DNA of 64,000 nucleotides, taken from Erythrobacter sp. HI0063 (GTDB lineage: Bacteria > Pseudomonadota > Alphaproteobacteria > Sphingomonadales > Sphingomonadaceae). Positions 1 to 8,671 of this stretch are shown here, piece after piece; position 1 is the first letter of the stretch, and each line of letters begins with the position of its first letter. The position numbers were made by a program, and so were the translations under genes. The stretch is taken from contig NZ_LWFF01000235.1 in NCBI RefSeq assembly GCF_001635685.1, positions 1-64,000 of the forward strand. The letters are read 5' to 3'. Below the pieces are notes generated by a model that was not told where the DNA came from, did not search any database, and was given only the letters and a program-made list of their open reading frames with translations.

Positions 1-1
1 T

Positions 2-862
2 TTTTCTAAAATTAACAGATATTTCTATCATAGATCAATTGGTCGCATGTTCAAAATAATGGCTGCCAATTGTGTTCTTATACTGCTGATTTTTTCGGTT
101 GTATCGATGTCCCCGACTGAGGTTGGGCAGGTGACTGGCGTCAGCCTGAATGGATCAGCCAATTGGAATGCAATAACCAGTGCCTTGACAATGCTAGATG
201 CACCGTTTCTTGCTACGATCCTACTACTTTACGTAAAAGTCATAGCTATACTAATTTTGTTTCGGTTGGCACTTCGCAGAACTCGTTTGATTGTCACCAT
301 TTCACTAGCAATCTACGCGTTTTCGCAAACGCGAATTTTGTCGGGACTGCCTTGGTTGGAAGGGGATTTCAACCCGCTAAGCTGGCAACTGGCTTTCGTC
401 ATCCCTGCTGTGACGGCTAAAGAGTGCGCCGTTTGGCTCAATCGAAGTGTGAACGGGCGCGGTTTTGTCGTGGCTGTACCGTTCATTCTTGTGATTCTCG
501 GCTTTGTTCTAAAGGCCAGCCTTCGCTATCTTACCGATATCGACCTTCAAGAACAGTTCCTGTTCTCCAAATCACATCTGGGCCCTCTGCGCATTTTGAG
601 CGCGATCGTTTCGTTTGTTTTTCTATTTCAGATTTTCAGTTATCTTCAGAAATATTTCCCCAAACTGGGAAATATTTTCGGTGCTATAGGCGCCAATTCG
701 CTGGAGACCTTTATTGCCAGCGTCGTCGCGGTTTATGTCGTGGGCGCGCTTTGGCTTTTGCAGCCTAGCACGATTTCCTATTGGGCGTTTTGCCTCGCGG
801 GATCATTGGCTGTGGGCGTTTTCGGATATCTTTTCACGCAATGGAAGCGGATGGCGATCTAG
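2..862 (+). CDS. OpgC-like membrane acyltransferase, 5' end cut by window
   Basis: The reading frame is open to the window edge, so the ATG at 47 is probably internal and the N-terminus is missing. The visible part is a multi-span membrane protein with about seven or eight hydrophobic segments and an FNPLSWQ motif typical of OpgC-type proteins. That family transfers acyl (succinyl) groups to periplasmic glucans or polysaccharides at the inner membrane. OpgC proteins are usually about 370-400 residues, so roughly a quarter is lacking. The gene is visibly more AT-rich than the flippase that follows, which suggests a different origin. It sits beside polysaccharide genes, so a role in decorating the exported polymer is likely. 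Family call is moderate; the acyl donor is unknown. Confidence 0.7.
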   Translation, partial: FSKINRYFYHRSIGRMFKIMAANCVLILLIFSVVSMSPTEVGQVTGVSLNGSANWNAITSALTMLDAPFLATILLLYVKVIAILILFRLALRRTRLIVTISLAIYAFSQTRILSGLPWLEGDFNPLSWQLAFVIPAVTAKECAVWLNRSVNGRGFVVAVPFILVILGFVLKASLRYLTDIDLQEQFLFSKSHLGPLRILSAIVSFVFLFQIFSYLQKYFPKLGNIFGAIGANSLETFIASVVAVYVVGALWLLQPSTISYWAFCLAGSLAVGVFGYLFTQWKRMAI

Positions 863-918
863 GCGATTGAGGCACGCCTGGACTGCGAGCCGAACTTTGC
901 GAAACCTAAGATGGAACC

Positions 919-2370
919 ATGAAACTCGCGCATTTCTTCTGGTCCGGGGTTCGCAACTGGGGCACGCGCCTGGGCAGCGTGGTGCTGTTCCTGATCGTCG
1001 CGCGCATTTTGAGCGGGCACGAACTTGGCCTGTTCAGCGCCGCCATCGCCATTCTCGCCATCGCGGAACTGTTCGCCGATAACGGGATCGGCGATGCCGT
1101 GGTGCAGGCGCGCAAGCTGAACCCGGGCGCTCTGAGCGCGGCCTTTCTGGTCAATCTGGGGGCCGGGATCATTCTCGGCATCCTGCTGTTCGTCTTCGCC
1201 GAGCGGCTGGAGATATGGTTCGGTGCCGATGGCCTGGCGCCGCTGCTGCGGGTCCTGTCGCTGGCGCTCATCCTCAACGCGGCGAGCTATATCGCGCAGT
1301 CGATCTTCCGGCGCGAAATGGCCTTTCGCTGGCTGGCCGTGCGCGCGTTGATCGCCACGTTCATCAGCGGCGCGATCGGCGTGACCATGGCGTTGATGGG
1401 ATATGGCGCGTGGAGCCTGGTGGCGCAGGCGATCATCCTGGCGACCATCAATTGCGCACTCATCTGGTGGCGCGCGCCGTTCAATCCGCTGGTGCGCCCC
1501 GATTTCGGTGCGGCGAAGGGATTGCTGCGTTTCGGACTGTCGCTGCTGACCGGGCGGGTGCTGTATTATATCGGCACCCGCGCCATAGAACTGGTCCTGC
1601 TGTACCGCCACAGCGCCACGATCCTGAGCTATTACGTCATCGGATCGCGGCTGTATTTCGTGCTCGCCCAGATGATCATGGCGGTGCTGATCGATGTGAG
1701 CTTCGCCACGCTGTCGCGGATCGCGGATGATCGCGTAGCGCTGCAGAACGCTTTCCTGCCGATGATCCGAACCGCGTCCATCGTGGCGGTGCCGATCTTC
1801 CTCGGGCTGGCGGCGGTCGCGCCCGAAGCATGCGTGGTGGCGTTCGGCGACAAGGGAGAGGAGGCGGCGGTCTATCTCCAGATCGTGGCGCTGTTCGGCG
1901 CCTTGCAGGTGACCCAGCACTTTCTGTCGAGCATGTTGGGCGTCGTGGGCCGTCCCGGCGTCGCCACCGCGATCCTCGCGGTCCGCGCGGCGCTGGTCGC
2001 TCTGGTCGTCCTGCCGGGATGGGCGCTCGACCCGGTTCAGCTCGTCCTGCTGAGCACGGCGACGCTGCTGATCACGCTGCCTTGCGATTTCTACGCGTGC
2101 CGACGGGTCGCCTCGCTCGGCACGATGGCGATCCTGAAGGCGATCGCTCCGGCCTATCTCGCGGGGGGAGCCATGTTGCTGGCGGTCCTCGCCGCCCGCT
2201 GGGCCCTTGCGGGACAGGTTCCGGACGTTTTCCTGCGGCTGGCGGTGCTGGCCGGGATCGGCGCGCTGACCTATGCCGTGCTGCTGTTGCTCTTCGCGCC
2301 CAAACTCGTGCGCTCGCAGATCCAAGCCATTCGCGCCCGTATTCGCGGCAAGGCGCGGGCGGCGGGCTGA
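919..2370 (+). CDS. Wzx-like polysaccharide flippase
   Basis: A 483-residue integral membrane protein with about 12-14 hydrophobic helices across its whole length. It starts MKLAHFFWSGVRNWG and carries the early ARILSGHELGLFS motif usual in the MOP-superfamily polysaccharide export proteins (Polysacc_synt). These flip undecaprenyl-linked oligosaccharide repeat units across the inner membrane. Length is normal for Wzx. It lies 56 bp after the OpgC-like gene on the same strand and is convergent with the minus-strand glycosyltransferase/hydrolase operon. Together they look like one surface-polysaccharide locus. It is GC-rich, unlike the preceding gene. The long antisense frame over it is a shadow. 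Confidence 0.85.
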   Translation: MKLAHFFWSGVRNWGTRLGSVVLFLIVARILSGHELGLFSAAIAILAIAELFADNGIGDAVVQARKLNPGALSAAFLVNLGAGIILGILLFVFAERLEIWFGADGLAPLLRVLSLALILNAASYIAQSIFRREMAFRWLAVRALIATFISGAIGVTMALMGYGAWSLVAQAIILATINCALIWWRAPFNPLVRPDFGAAKGLLRFGLSLLTGRVLYYIGTRAIELVLLYRHSATILSYYVIGSRLYFVLAQMIMAVLIDVSFATLSRIADDRVALQNAFLPMIRTASIVAVPIFLGLAAVAPEACVVAFGDKGEEAAVYLQIVALFGALQVTQHFLSSMLGVVGRPGVATAILAVRAALVALVVLPGWALDPVQLVLLSTATLLITLPCDFYACRRVASLGTMAILKAIAPAYLAGGAMLLAVLAARWALAGQVPDVFLRLAVLAGIGALTYAVLLLLFAPKLVRSQIQAIRARIRGKARAAG

Positions 2371-2434
2371 ACGGTTTCGCGCAAAAACAAAGGTGGGCGA
2401 GCTGCGGCCCGCCCGCCCACCACAGGCGATCGCG

Positions 2435-3940
2435 TCAATTCAGGTTCCACGCGGGACGCGGATCGGCAATCTTGCGCAGGATCGGAGATCCGATCCTGAC
2501 CGTCCCGGTGCCGCCCGCGCCCGTATCGAAGAACAGGCGCACAACGCGCGAGGCCCAGCGCAGCATGGTCGTGCCGGCGGGAATTTCCATCCGCGTCGTC
2601 AACCATGTCGATCGACCCGGCACGCTGGCGCTGTTTTCCGCAGTCCACAGATAGCCTGTATCAAAGGCATCGTTGAACAGAGCCGCCGGCCCTTCACCTG
2701 TGTAGAGGCGGCCGACCCAACCCGCCCACTCGTCGAACTCCACCGGCACGTCCATCTGGACCCAATCGCCGCTTGCGAGGCCGAGCGAGGAGAGGGAGGG
2801 ATTGCCGGTGCAGCGGAAATCGAAATACTGGTAATCGCTCGTGTCGCCAGATGTGTTGGTCACACTGACGATCTGGCGTTCGTTTTCGGGCGAGAGAACC
2901 TCCTTCGCGCCCACGGCGGTGGACTGGCCGCGACCGCGTGTCAGAGTCATTCCGGTCGCCACGGTGCCGCTGGCACCGGCTCCGAGAGTGCCCGAAACGC
3001 CCTTCAGCCCCTTGCGGATGAAGAGGTTGTCGGCGGCAAGAGGGTCGAGCGCGGCGCGGGCATCGCCATGCGTCACCATCGACCGAAGGATCGGCAGCAG
3101 GATCTCCGCCCGTAGCACGCTCATCCGGATATTCGGATGGACGCCATCGGTCTCGAACAGCGCGCGGTCAGCCGATGCTGTCCCGTCGATCGCCACGGTG
3201 TCGCACAGCTTCACACCGGGTCGGGCAGCCTGCGCCCTGATCCACGCGTTGACCGCCCCGAGCGTCGAAAAACGTGGATCGCCCTCAGGCCAGTCGAATC
3301 GCCACGCCACGCTTTGCAGCACGACCCAGACGCCATGGCTGGTCAGCAGCGCGATTTGCCGGTCGAGCGCAGCGATGATCGTGGAAGCCGAATTGTCCGT
3401 GCCATGAGCACCGCCGACTCCGGAATTGATGTCGTTGGTCCCGATATCGAGATAGACGATGCCGGGCCCGCGATTGAGGACATAGGGGGTTCGATTGATC
3501 GATCCGGGCACGCTCGATGTGGCTAGAAGATGCTCGCCGCCGATCCCGTGGTTCGCGCCGCCGGTCGCGTTGAACAGACTGGGCTTATCCTGTCCGAATG
3601 GCGCATCGGGCATGGCGAAAATGTCGAGATTGAAGCGCCCGTCCAGCGCGGCGATCACAGGCAGGACGCCGCGCGCACGCTCTTCCGTCCCGCTTATGGT
3701 GGAGCCGGAAAAATTCGCGCGATAACCGCGCTGGATGAAGCTGTGGCCCAGGCCAGCGATTTTCGTGCGATTGGGCAAGGGGAGCGCGGAGGGATCGAGC
3801 GGTGGAACGCGTGGCACGGGGGCGGCCTGTCCGCCGCCGAAGAGGATCGGAGCCGTCCCGACCGCCTGTGCCATCGCCATATGGCCCGCCACCAGTCCGC
3901 TTGCGCCGACGAGCCCGCCGACAAATTGCCGCCGCCGCAT
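2435..3940 (-). CDS. secreted SGNH/GDSL-like hydrolase
   Basis: The N-terminus MRRRQFVGGLVGASGLVAGH is a twin-arginine-like or Sec signal peptide, so I start at the ATG ending at 3940 rather than ten codons upstream. The mature part carries GLGHSF (block I), an IGTNDINSG block III with the oxyanion Asn, and a later DGVHPN block V with Asp and His. This is the SGNH hydrolase plan, typically acyl-esterases acting on polysaccharides or acylated sugars. About 150-200 C-terminal residues extend beyond that core. The start codon overlaps the stop of the preceding gene by one base, so the two are translationally coupled. Deacylation of the polymer is an inference from context. Confidence 0.75.
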   Translation of the reverse strand: MRRRQFVGGLVGASGLVAGHMAMAQAVGTAPILFGGGQAAPVPRVPPLDPSALPLPNRTKIAGLGHSFIQRGYRANFSGSTISGTEERARGVLPVIAALDGRFNLDIFAMPDAPFGQDKPSLFNATGGANHGIGGEHLLATSSVPGSINRTPYVLNRGPGIVYLDIGTNDINSGVGGAHGTDNSASTIIAALDRQIALLTSHGVWVVLQSVAWRFDWPEGDPRFSTLGAVNAWIRAQAARPGVKLCDTVAIDGTASADRALFETDGVHPNIRMSVLRAEILLPILRSMVTHGDARAALDPLAADNLFIRKGLKGVSGTLGAGASGTVATGMTLTRGRGQSTAVGAKEVLSPENERQIVSVTNTSGDTSDYQYFDFRCTGNPSLSSLGLASGDWVQMDVPVEFDEWAGWVGRLYTGEGPAALFNDAFDTGYLWTAENSASVPGRSTWLTTRMEIPAGTTMLRWASRVVRLFFDTGAGGTGTVRIGSPILRKIADPRPAWNLN

Positions 3941-4428
3941 CAGGGCACCCGCGCGAGGATGGCGTTGCAAGCGCTCGATCCGCTCGGGGGCGCAATATCG
4001 ACGACTGCGCCCGATCCCAGCGAAACCAATGTGCCCCCTCCCGTATCGCTTGTATTCAAGCTGTGCAGCGCCAGCATCGTCGCCCCGTCCGGCCCGCGAT
4101 AGCGCAGCACCAGAGCGCCGCCATTGTAGGACGCGCAGGACTGCGACAGCGCATAAATGCCGCCATAAACGGTTGCGGGCGCGGCGGGTGCGTTCGCGGT
4201 TACGAGCTGGAACGCCTCCTGCTTGGCGGCCGTGGGCAGCGGTTCAGTCGAGCTGGCGGGCACGCAGCTGCCATCCGCCTGGGCAATGCAAGGGGCGTAG
4301 ATCGGGGCATAGCCCGCCGGCGCCTCGATACGAGGGGCCGTCATCTGCGCTGCAAGCGGGAAGAGAGATGGGATGGGAAAGGCCGCCGCGACAATCATCG
4401 CGAGGGAAAGGGGTTTGGACGCTAGCAT
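3940..4428 (-). CDS. secreted protein of unknown function
   Basis: 162 residues. I start at MLASKPLSLAMIVAAAFPIP because a GGAGAT ribosome site sits six bases upstream; longer in-frame starts have no such site. The N-terminus is a signal peptide ending near PLAAQM. The mature protein is Ala/Pro-rich with three or four cysteines (APCIAQADGSCVP, SQSCASY, SSACNAI) that could form disulfides. I recognise no family. It is coupled by a one-base overlap to the SGNH hydrolase and follows the glycosyltransferase by 95 bp. A periplasmic accessory role for the hydrolase is a guess from this arrangement. Confidence 0.65.
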   Translation of the reverse strand: MLASKPLSLAMIVAAAFPIPSLFPLAAQMTAPRIEAPAGYAPIYAPCIAQADGSCVPASSTEPLPTAAKQEAFQLVTANAPAAPATVYGGIYALSQSCASYNGGALVLRYRGPDGATMLALHSLNTSDTGGGTLVSLGSGAVVDIAPPSGSSACNAILARVP

Positions 4429-4523
4429 ATCGGTATCTCCATTTTTGGAGTTCCCCATATGTTCCATAAAACCGCGTGTAGGAAAGCTGTTTTTCGAAGC
4501 CCCCCCTTGATCGTCAGCGATCG

Positions 4524-5363
4524 TCAGCCGCGCGCCGTCGTTGCCAATGCATCGCGATATTCGGAAACCGGCAGTTCCCCGCGCGCGACCAGCGCCGCCC
4601 CGACCAGCGTCTTGCGTCCCAGCGCCCACAGCCCGGCTGGCGAAGAACCGCCATAGCGACGAATCGCAAGCAGCGCCCCGCCGTAATATTTCGCTCGGAT
4701 GGAGGGATCGAAATCGCGATGTCCGATCATGCGCGCATCGACGAATCGCGCCGTGCGCGCTTCCCGAAACGCGCGGAGGGCAAAACCGGTATCTTCTCCG
4801 CTGCGTGCCGGAGTGCCGAGCCCCAGAGTCTCGTCGAAGCGGCGGACCGACTTCAATATTCGCCCGCGCAGCAGCACCGTGTTAGACGATGCAAAGGACA
4901 GCACCTGTTGCAGCGAAGGCGTTTGCCATGGCGCATCGGGCTGCCACGTCGCCGCCGACCCATAGCGGCAGAACCACAGGTCGAGATCGCGGTCATCTCG
5001 GAACGCATCGTATACGGCTTCGAGCGTACCGGCCGGATACCAAGCATCGTCATCGGGGAAGCCGATCAAATCATCGTCGAGATCCTCCTGCGCCAGAACG
5101 GTCTCAAGCATGCGATTGCGCGCCACCGATAAAGGCAATTGCGCCGTGTCCGATGTCACGCGGACATCGCCGGGCACGCCGATGCTATCGACGCTCGCCG
5201 CCGGATCGTTACAGCATTGGAGCAGCAGATGGTGATCGACCAGCGCATGGGGACGAGCCTCGCGGAAGGCCGCGACCGAAGCGAACAGCCGCCGCAATTC
5301 TTCGTCCCGCCCGCCTTTGGCATTGGCGGTGGTAATCAGGATGACGCGATCGGAACTGCTCAT
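4524..5363 (-). CDS. glycosyltransferase, GT-A type
   Basis: 279 residues starting MSSSDRVILITTANAKGG; the ATG overlaps the stop of the acyltransferase gene by four bases. A nucleotide-binding N-terminus is followed by DLIGFPDDDAWYP, a DxD-type metal and sugar-nucleotide motif, and by SGEDTGFALRAF, an acceptor-side ED motif common in GT2-like enzymes. No membrane segment is apparent, so it should be a cytoplasmic or peripheral enzyme adding a sugar to the lipid-linked repeat unit. The donor sugar cannot be read from the sequence. It belongs to the pssD-pssE-acyltransferase-glycosyltransferase operon. Confidence 0.75.
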   Translation of the reverse strand: MSSSDRVILITTANAKGGRDEELRRLFASVAAFREARPHALVDHHLLLQCCNDPAASVDSIGVPGDVRVTSDTAQLPLSVARNRMLETVLAQEDLDDDLIGFPDDDAWYPAGTLEAVYDAFRDDRDLDLWFCRYGSAATWQPDAPWQTPSLQQVLSFASSNTVLLRGRILKSVRRFDETLGLGTPARSGEDTGFALRAFREARTARFVDARMIGHRDFDPSIRAKYYGGALLAIRRYGGSSPAGLWALGRKTLVGAALVARGELPVSEYRDALATTARG

Positions 5364-5860
5364 AGGGAAGCGCCTTCCGAAGGGGATGTGAAAGTGTCGG
5401 GCGAAGAGCCCGGAGGCGTCGCCGGCGGCTGATCGGCCGACAGAAACCGACCGTAATGGCCGACCTCGATATCGCTTCTCACAATCTTGGCGGGATTGCC
5501 CGCGACGATCGATCGCGGCGGCACATCGCGCAGCACCACGGCCCCGGCGGCCACGATGCTGTTGTCGCCAACCCGCACACCCGGCATGATCAGGCTGTGC
5601 GCGCCGATGAAGCAATTCTTCCCGATAATGGTGTCCCGATAGATCCCACGTGTGCGATCGTGGCACAGGATCGATGTGCGAAAGGCGATATAGGTATGGG
5701 CGCCCACATGGACGCCCTTGGGGTAGGTGCGATCCATCTTGGCCGACAGCGACATGACCACCGTGGGATCGATGGTCATTCCCCAGAAGCGATTATAGAA
5801 CGCGATCCGCGACCGATTGAGCGAGCGTTGCAACCAAAGCAGCTTGTTCAGGCTAGGCAT
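5360..5860 (-). CDS. left-handed beta-helix (hexapeptide) acyltransferase
   Basis: 166 residues. I start at MPSLNKLLWLQ, which overlaps the end of pssE by eight bases; the longer frame upstream is pssE read out of frame. The protein has hexapeptide repeats such as IGKNCFIGAHSLIMPG and VGDNSIVAAGAVVLRDVPP, ending in IVAGNPAKIV, the usual end of the WcaF/NodL/maltose O-acetyltransferase group. Such enzymes are trimeric and transfer acetyl from acetyl-CoA to sugars. Its place between pssE and a glycosyltransferase points to acetylation of the polysaccharide repeat unit. Confidence 0.8.
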   Translation of the reverse strand: MPSLNKLLWLQRSLNRSRIAFYNRFWGMTIDPTVVMSLSAKMDRTYPKGVHVGAHTYIAFRTSILCHDRTRGIYRDTIIGKNCFIGAHSLIMPGVRVGDNSIVAAGAVVLRDVPPRSIVAGNPAKIVRSDIEVGHYGRFLSADQPPATPPGSSPDTFTSPSEGASL

Positions 5861-6323
5861 GGATGAAATCCCGTAGGAAAGTGGTAAGCGCCGGCAGCTT
5901 GGGCCCTTCGCCGAGATGGAAAGGTTTGAGATCGGGGGTTTCGAGATGCGCGGCCAGCTCAGTCTCGTCCATAGCGACGTAAATCCCCTCGCGCGCTTCG
6001 ACTGCGGCAACGGTCGCCAGTTGGTGCTCGTTGCGATGCTCGCCCAGGCTGGCGCGGCGCGGCATGAGGATCAGCGGCTTGCCCAGCCTGCCGGTGCCCA
6101 GGATCGTGCCGATGCCAGCATGGCCCACGATCACCGAAGCATCCCGCATCGCCCCGTCGAACTCCGCTGGCGCCATCGCCGCGAAGGTTTCCATATGCGC
6201 GTAATGGGCTCCGGGCTCACAGGTCTGGGCGGTCACCTTCAAGCCGCGTTCGCCGGCGATCCCATCCAAAGCCGCCAACATTCTCGGGAACGGCAACTGC
6301 GTTCCGACCGTGGCGAAGATCAC
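5853..6323 (-). CDS. pssE: PssE-like glycosyltransferase catalytic subunit (Alg13-like)
   Basis: 156 residues from a GTG start (VIFATVGTQLPFPRM) whose bases overlap the stop of pssD as GTGA. It carries FATVGTQ at the N-terminus and VGHAGIGTILGTGRLGKPLI, the donor-binding region of the Alg13/MurG-like GT-B C-terminal half. In bacteria PssD and PssE pair to make one glycosyltransferase, PssD acting as membrane anchor and acceptor half and PssE as donor half. The longer upstream frame (to 6611) is antisense or out of frame with pssD and should not be used as the start. Confidence 0.8.
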   Translation of the reverse strand: MIFATVGTQLPFPRMLAALDGIAGERGLKVTAQTCEPGAHYAHMETFAAMAPAEFDGAMRDASVIVGHAGIGTILGTGRLGKPLILMPRRASLGEHRNEHQLATVAAVEAREGIYVAMDETELAAHLETPDLKPFHLGEGPKLPALTTFLRDFIHA

Positions 6324-6784
6324 AGGACCGATCCTTCGTACCGGCCGCCTTCGCGCAGCGCGACCTCCGGCCATTGCGACAGCCATTCGGTGGCATGCCG
6401 CTTGGCCTGGCGTCCGGCCATCGACGGCTCTTCCGCATTGGCGATACTGTCGATCCAGATCGTGCGCGTGCGCATCCGGCGCGCCAACATCATGGCCAGC
6501 ACGCCGGGAAGCGCCCCCGTCGACACGAGGACATGCGGCCGTATCTTCAGGAGAAGCACCAACAGCTTCGCAGCGCACAAGGCTGCACGTAGCGGCTCGT
6601 GGCGGTTGCAATCGGGCACGATATGCACACTTTCGAGCCCGGCGCGCTCGCCAAGCCCTTCAAGCGTCGTCACGAAGGTGATCTGCGTGCCTTCGAAGGC
6701 GCTCCGCAGGAGCATCATCTGCTCCCAATGGCCCCCTCCGGAAGCCACGGCGACGACTCGGCGCTTTTGCCCCACGCGTGTCAA
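6320..6784 (-). CDS. pssD: PssD-like glycosyltransferase membrane subunit (Alg14-like)
   Basis: 154 residues starting MTRVGQKRRVVAVASGGGHW. The SGGGHWEQMMLL motif and the hydrophobic stretch LLVLLLKIRPHVLVSTGALPGV are characteristic of PssD/Alg14 proteins, which anchor the PssE half to the membrane and bind the lipid-linked acceptor. It is the first gene of a five- or six-gene minus-strand operon (6784 to 2435) with successive start/stop overlaps. No promoter could be fixed in the AT-rich region upstream. Confidence 0.8.
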   Translation of the reverse strand: MTRVGQKRRVVAVASGGGHWEQMMLLRSAFEGTQITFVTTLEGLGERAGLESVHIVPDCNRHEPLRAALCAAKLLVLLLKIRPHVLVSTGALPGVLAMMLARRMRTRTIWIDSIANAEEPSMAGRQAKRHATEWLSQWPEVALREGGRYEGSVL

Positions 6785-7158
6785 AAGGCCACCGTTTCAC
6801 AACCTGAAACGTGCATTCCCCTGTATTTTCCGAACACTACCAACCACCCCATTGGATTGCTTCGCCGACCCCGGAGCCAAACCTAATTTCTCAATTTAAC
6901 TTTGGCTTGTTCGCTGACATATTTGCGGCTGGACGATGGATCCGTCAAGGCAGGAAGACGGAGATTGAGCGTCTTGGCCTGGTAACATGGGAGGCAGATT
7001 GCGGTTTGCCAGAGGCCAATCGTGCTCGCCACACGACGCGCGTCCCTAGGGTTTGGGGGCGATTGCTGGCTCCGCGATTTGCGATCGAGTAGGCTCGGGC
7101 ACGAGAATTTCTGCCTAAACAAAAGTAAAATCACGATAAACAGGATAGATTACTCAAG
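6785..7158. other. intergenic region, no gene seen
   Basis: 374 bp between the divergent pssD operon and the galE remnant. It is clearly more AT-rich than the genes either side and should hold both divergent promoters. The short frame at 6883-7134 has no recognisable family or good ribosome site, and I do not call it. Confidence 0.5.
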
Positions 7159-7978
7159 ATGACGCCATCCAGAGTGCTTGTGCTGGTCACGGGCGGTGCT
7201 GGTTATAGCGGGAGCCATGCAGTGGCCGCGCTGCGCGATGCGGGCTGGGATGTGGCGGTTATCGACAATCTGCGGACGGGCTTTCGCTACGCAATCCCGG
7301 ACGACGTGGCATTTTACGAAGACGGCATTGAGAACAAGGCCCTGAAGACGCAGATTTTCTCCGAGCGAGGTATCGGTGCGATCATGCATTTCGCTGGGTC
7401 GATCATCGTGACCGAATCCGTCGAAAAGCCGTTGAATTATTATCGCAACAACACAGTGAATAGCCACGGACTGGTTACCACCGCGATCGCGGCGGGGATC
7501 CGGCATTTCATCTTTTCGTCAACCGCGGTGGTTTGTGGAAATCCGACCGCAATTCCGATCGGGGAAACCCATCCGACCGCGCCGATCAATCCGTATGGCA
7601 GGTCCAAGCTGATGACCGAGATGATGCTCGCGGACACGGCTGAAGCGCACGTTTTCAATTTCTGCGCACTGCGATATTTCAACGTCGCCGGCGCGGACCC
7701 CGATCTTCGAACCGGGCAGTCCACGGCGGGGGCGACCCACCTTATCGAGGTCGCGGTCGAGGCGGCGTTGGGCAAGCGAGACTATGTCGCGGTCTATGGC
7801 ACCGATTACGATGCCGCCGACGGCACCGGCGTGCGGGGAACCTTCGGCTCTGGTCAGCGAAAATGCATCTATCCTGCGCGAGCTGAAATGGCAGCCGCGC
7901 CATGACGATCTGGAAACGATCATTCGTCACGCGCTCGCGTGGGAACGTAAGCTAAGCGAGATGCAAACAGGGCGTTGA
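7159..7978 (+). pseudogene. galE: UDP-glucose 4-epimerase, internally deleted
   Basis: The first 210 or so residues are a clear GalE: TGGAGYSGSH Rossmann motif, FSSTAVVCG, catalytic NPYGRSK (YxxxK), RYFNVAGADP and VYGTDYDAADGTGVRG. At that point GalE should continue into the conserved domain with the DLADAH motif. Instead the sequence runs into a second frame (about 7860-7978) reading ASILRELKWQPRHDDLETII, which is the normal GalE C-terminus. Roughly 80-90 residues are missing and the frame is shifted at the join. This is an internal deletion, so the epimerase is very probably inactive. It is the last polysaccharide-related gene before the island boundary. Confidence 0.8.
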
Positions 7979-8069
7979 TGCCGCCCCCTTTCGATTGCAG
8001 CGCAAGTCCTATCGATTGGCCCGGCCGCGACCGGTCCAACCATGCTGTTTTCGCAGCTATCGGGAGCGG

Positions 8070-8264
8070 TCAGATAATGGCTGACGCCGCGAGTACGGCG
8101 CACACGGCCAGCGCCGCATATCCCGTCCAGCGCGATAAGACCGCTTCGATGTCCCGCAAGCGCGTGGTGATCGGAAGGACCGGGGTGGCGAAACCCTGTG
8201 GCCCACGCGCGGCGGCCGCAAACCCTTCGGCACGGATGAATTGTTCATGGTCTTGATGCATCAT
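8070..8264 (-). CDS. small single-span membrane protein
   Basis: 64 residues starting MMHQDHEQFIRAEGF. A GGAGG ribosome site sits nine bases before the ATG, which is the main reason for calling it. The C-terminal third (WTGYAALAVCAVLAASAII) is one transmembrane helix at the very end of the chain, so it is tail-anchored in form. I recognise no family. It lies between the galE pseudogene and the island end. Confidence 0.5.
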   Translation of the reverse strand: MMHQDHEQFIRAEGFAAAARGPQGFATPVLPITTRLRDIEAVLSRWTGYAALAVCAVLAASAII

Positions 8265-8471
8265 GGATCGGGTCCTCCAAATGCATGGTGCACGTCGAAA
8301 ATTAAAATTTCGTATAGAACCAGACGCGGTGCGAGTTGGAAACCGGCGCGCTTCTCACCTGACGTTCGAGGGTCGGTTCGATCGCACACAGTAGAGCTTC
8401 GGGAAAAGCCTGCCCAAGCCTTCAACCCTGCTCGCGGCCATGAGTGAGCATTGCCGTCCCGTTCATACTCC

Positions 8472-8621
8472 TCGCGCCGCGTATCGCGTGGGCACGGAAC
8501 TCGCACCTCGGCTGATGTGAGAAATTGGGTGAAAACTAAGAGCGACGAACCGCGCATCACCGCCTCAAAGAGTGCGGTTTTCTGCGGCTGTCTCAGGACA
8601 ATGGAGCGGGTAGCGAGAATC
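8472..8621. repeat. degenerate copy of the island integrase-side end
   Basis: This stretch aligns without any net gap to 60503-60652 at a constant offset of 52,031. Shared blocks include GTATCGC (8481), CGGCTGATGTGA (8509), GGTTTTCTGCGG (8576) and the attachment core (8602). A small hairpin is kept at both sites with different stem bases (ACCGC/GCGGT here, CCGCC/GGCGG at the right end), each followed by a T-run. At the right end the matching stretch lies between the integrase start and the tRNA. A second copy outside the left boundary therefore looks like the end of an older related element whose integrase has been lost. Confidence 0.6.
8602..8621. repeat. attachment-site direct repeat, left copy
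   Basis: Identical over 20 bp to the 3' end of the tRNA-Gly gene at 60633-60652 (T-arm 3' side, acceptor and CCA). Similarity stops sharply at 8622 on the inner side, as expected for the crossover end of an att site. Confidence 0.85.
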
Positions 8622-8651
8622 CGCCTCACATCCACGCTGCCCTCAACACCG

Positions 8652-8671
8652 CAGAAAACCATGGTTTTCTG
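8652..8671. repeat. perfect 20-bp palindrome near the left att site
   Basis: CAGAAAACCATGGTTTTCTG is a perfect palindrome. Its left half overlaps CCGCAGAAAACC (8649-8660), the reverse complement of GGTTTTCTGCGG, which occurs at 8576-8587 and again at 60607-60618, 15 bp outside each attachment core. These repeats are good candidates for recombinase or excisionase binding sites. That role is inferred from position only. Confidence 0.5.

Noticed and set aside
859..2325. Long minus-strand frame opposite the flippase gene
   Set aside because: Low-complexity Arg/Gln/Asp-rich antisense shadow of a GC-rich membrane gene; the plus-strand frame has clear transmembrane helices.
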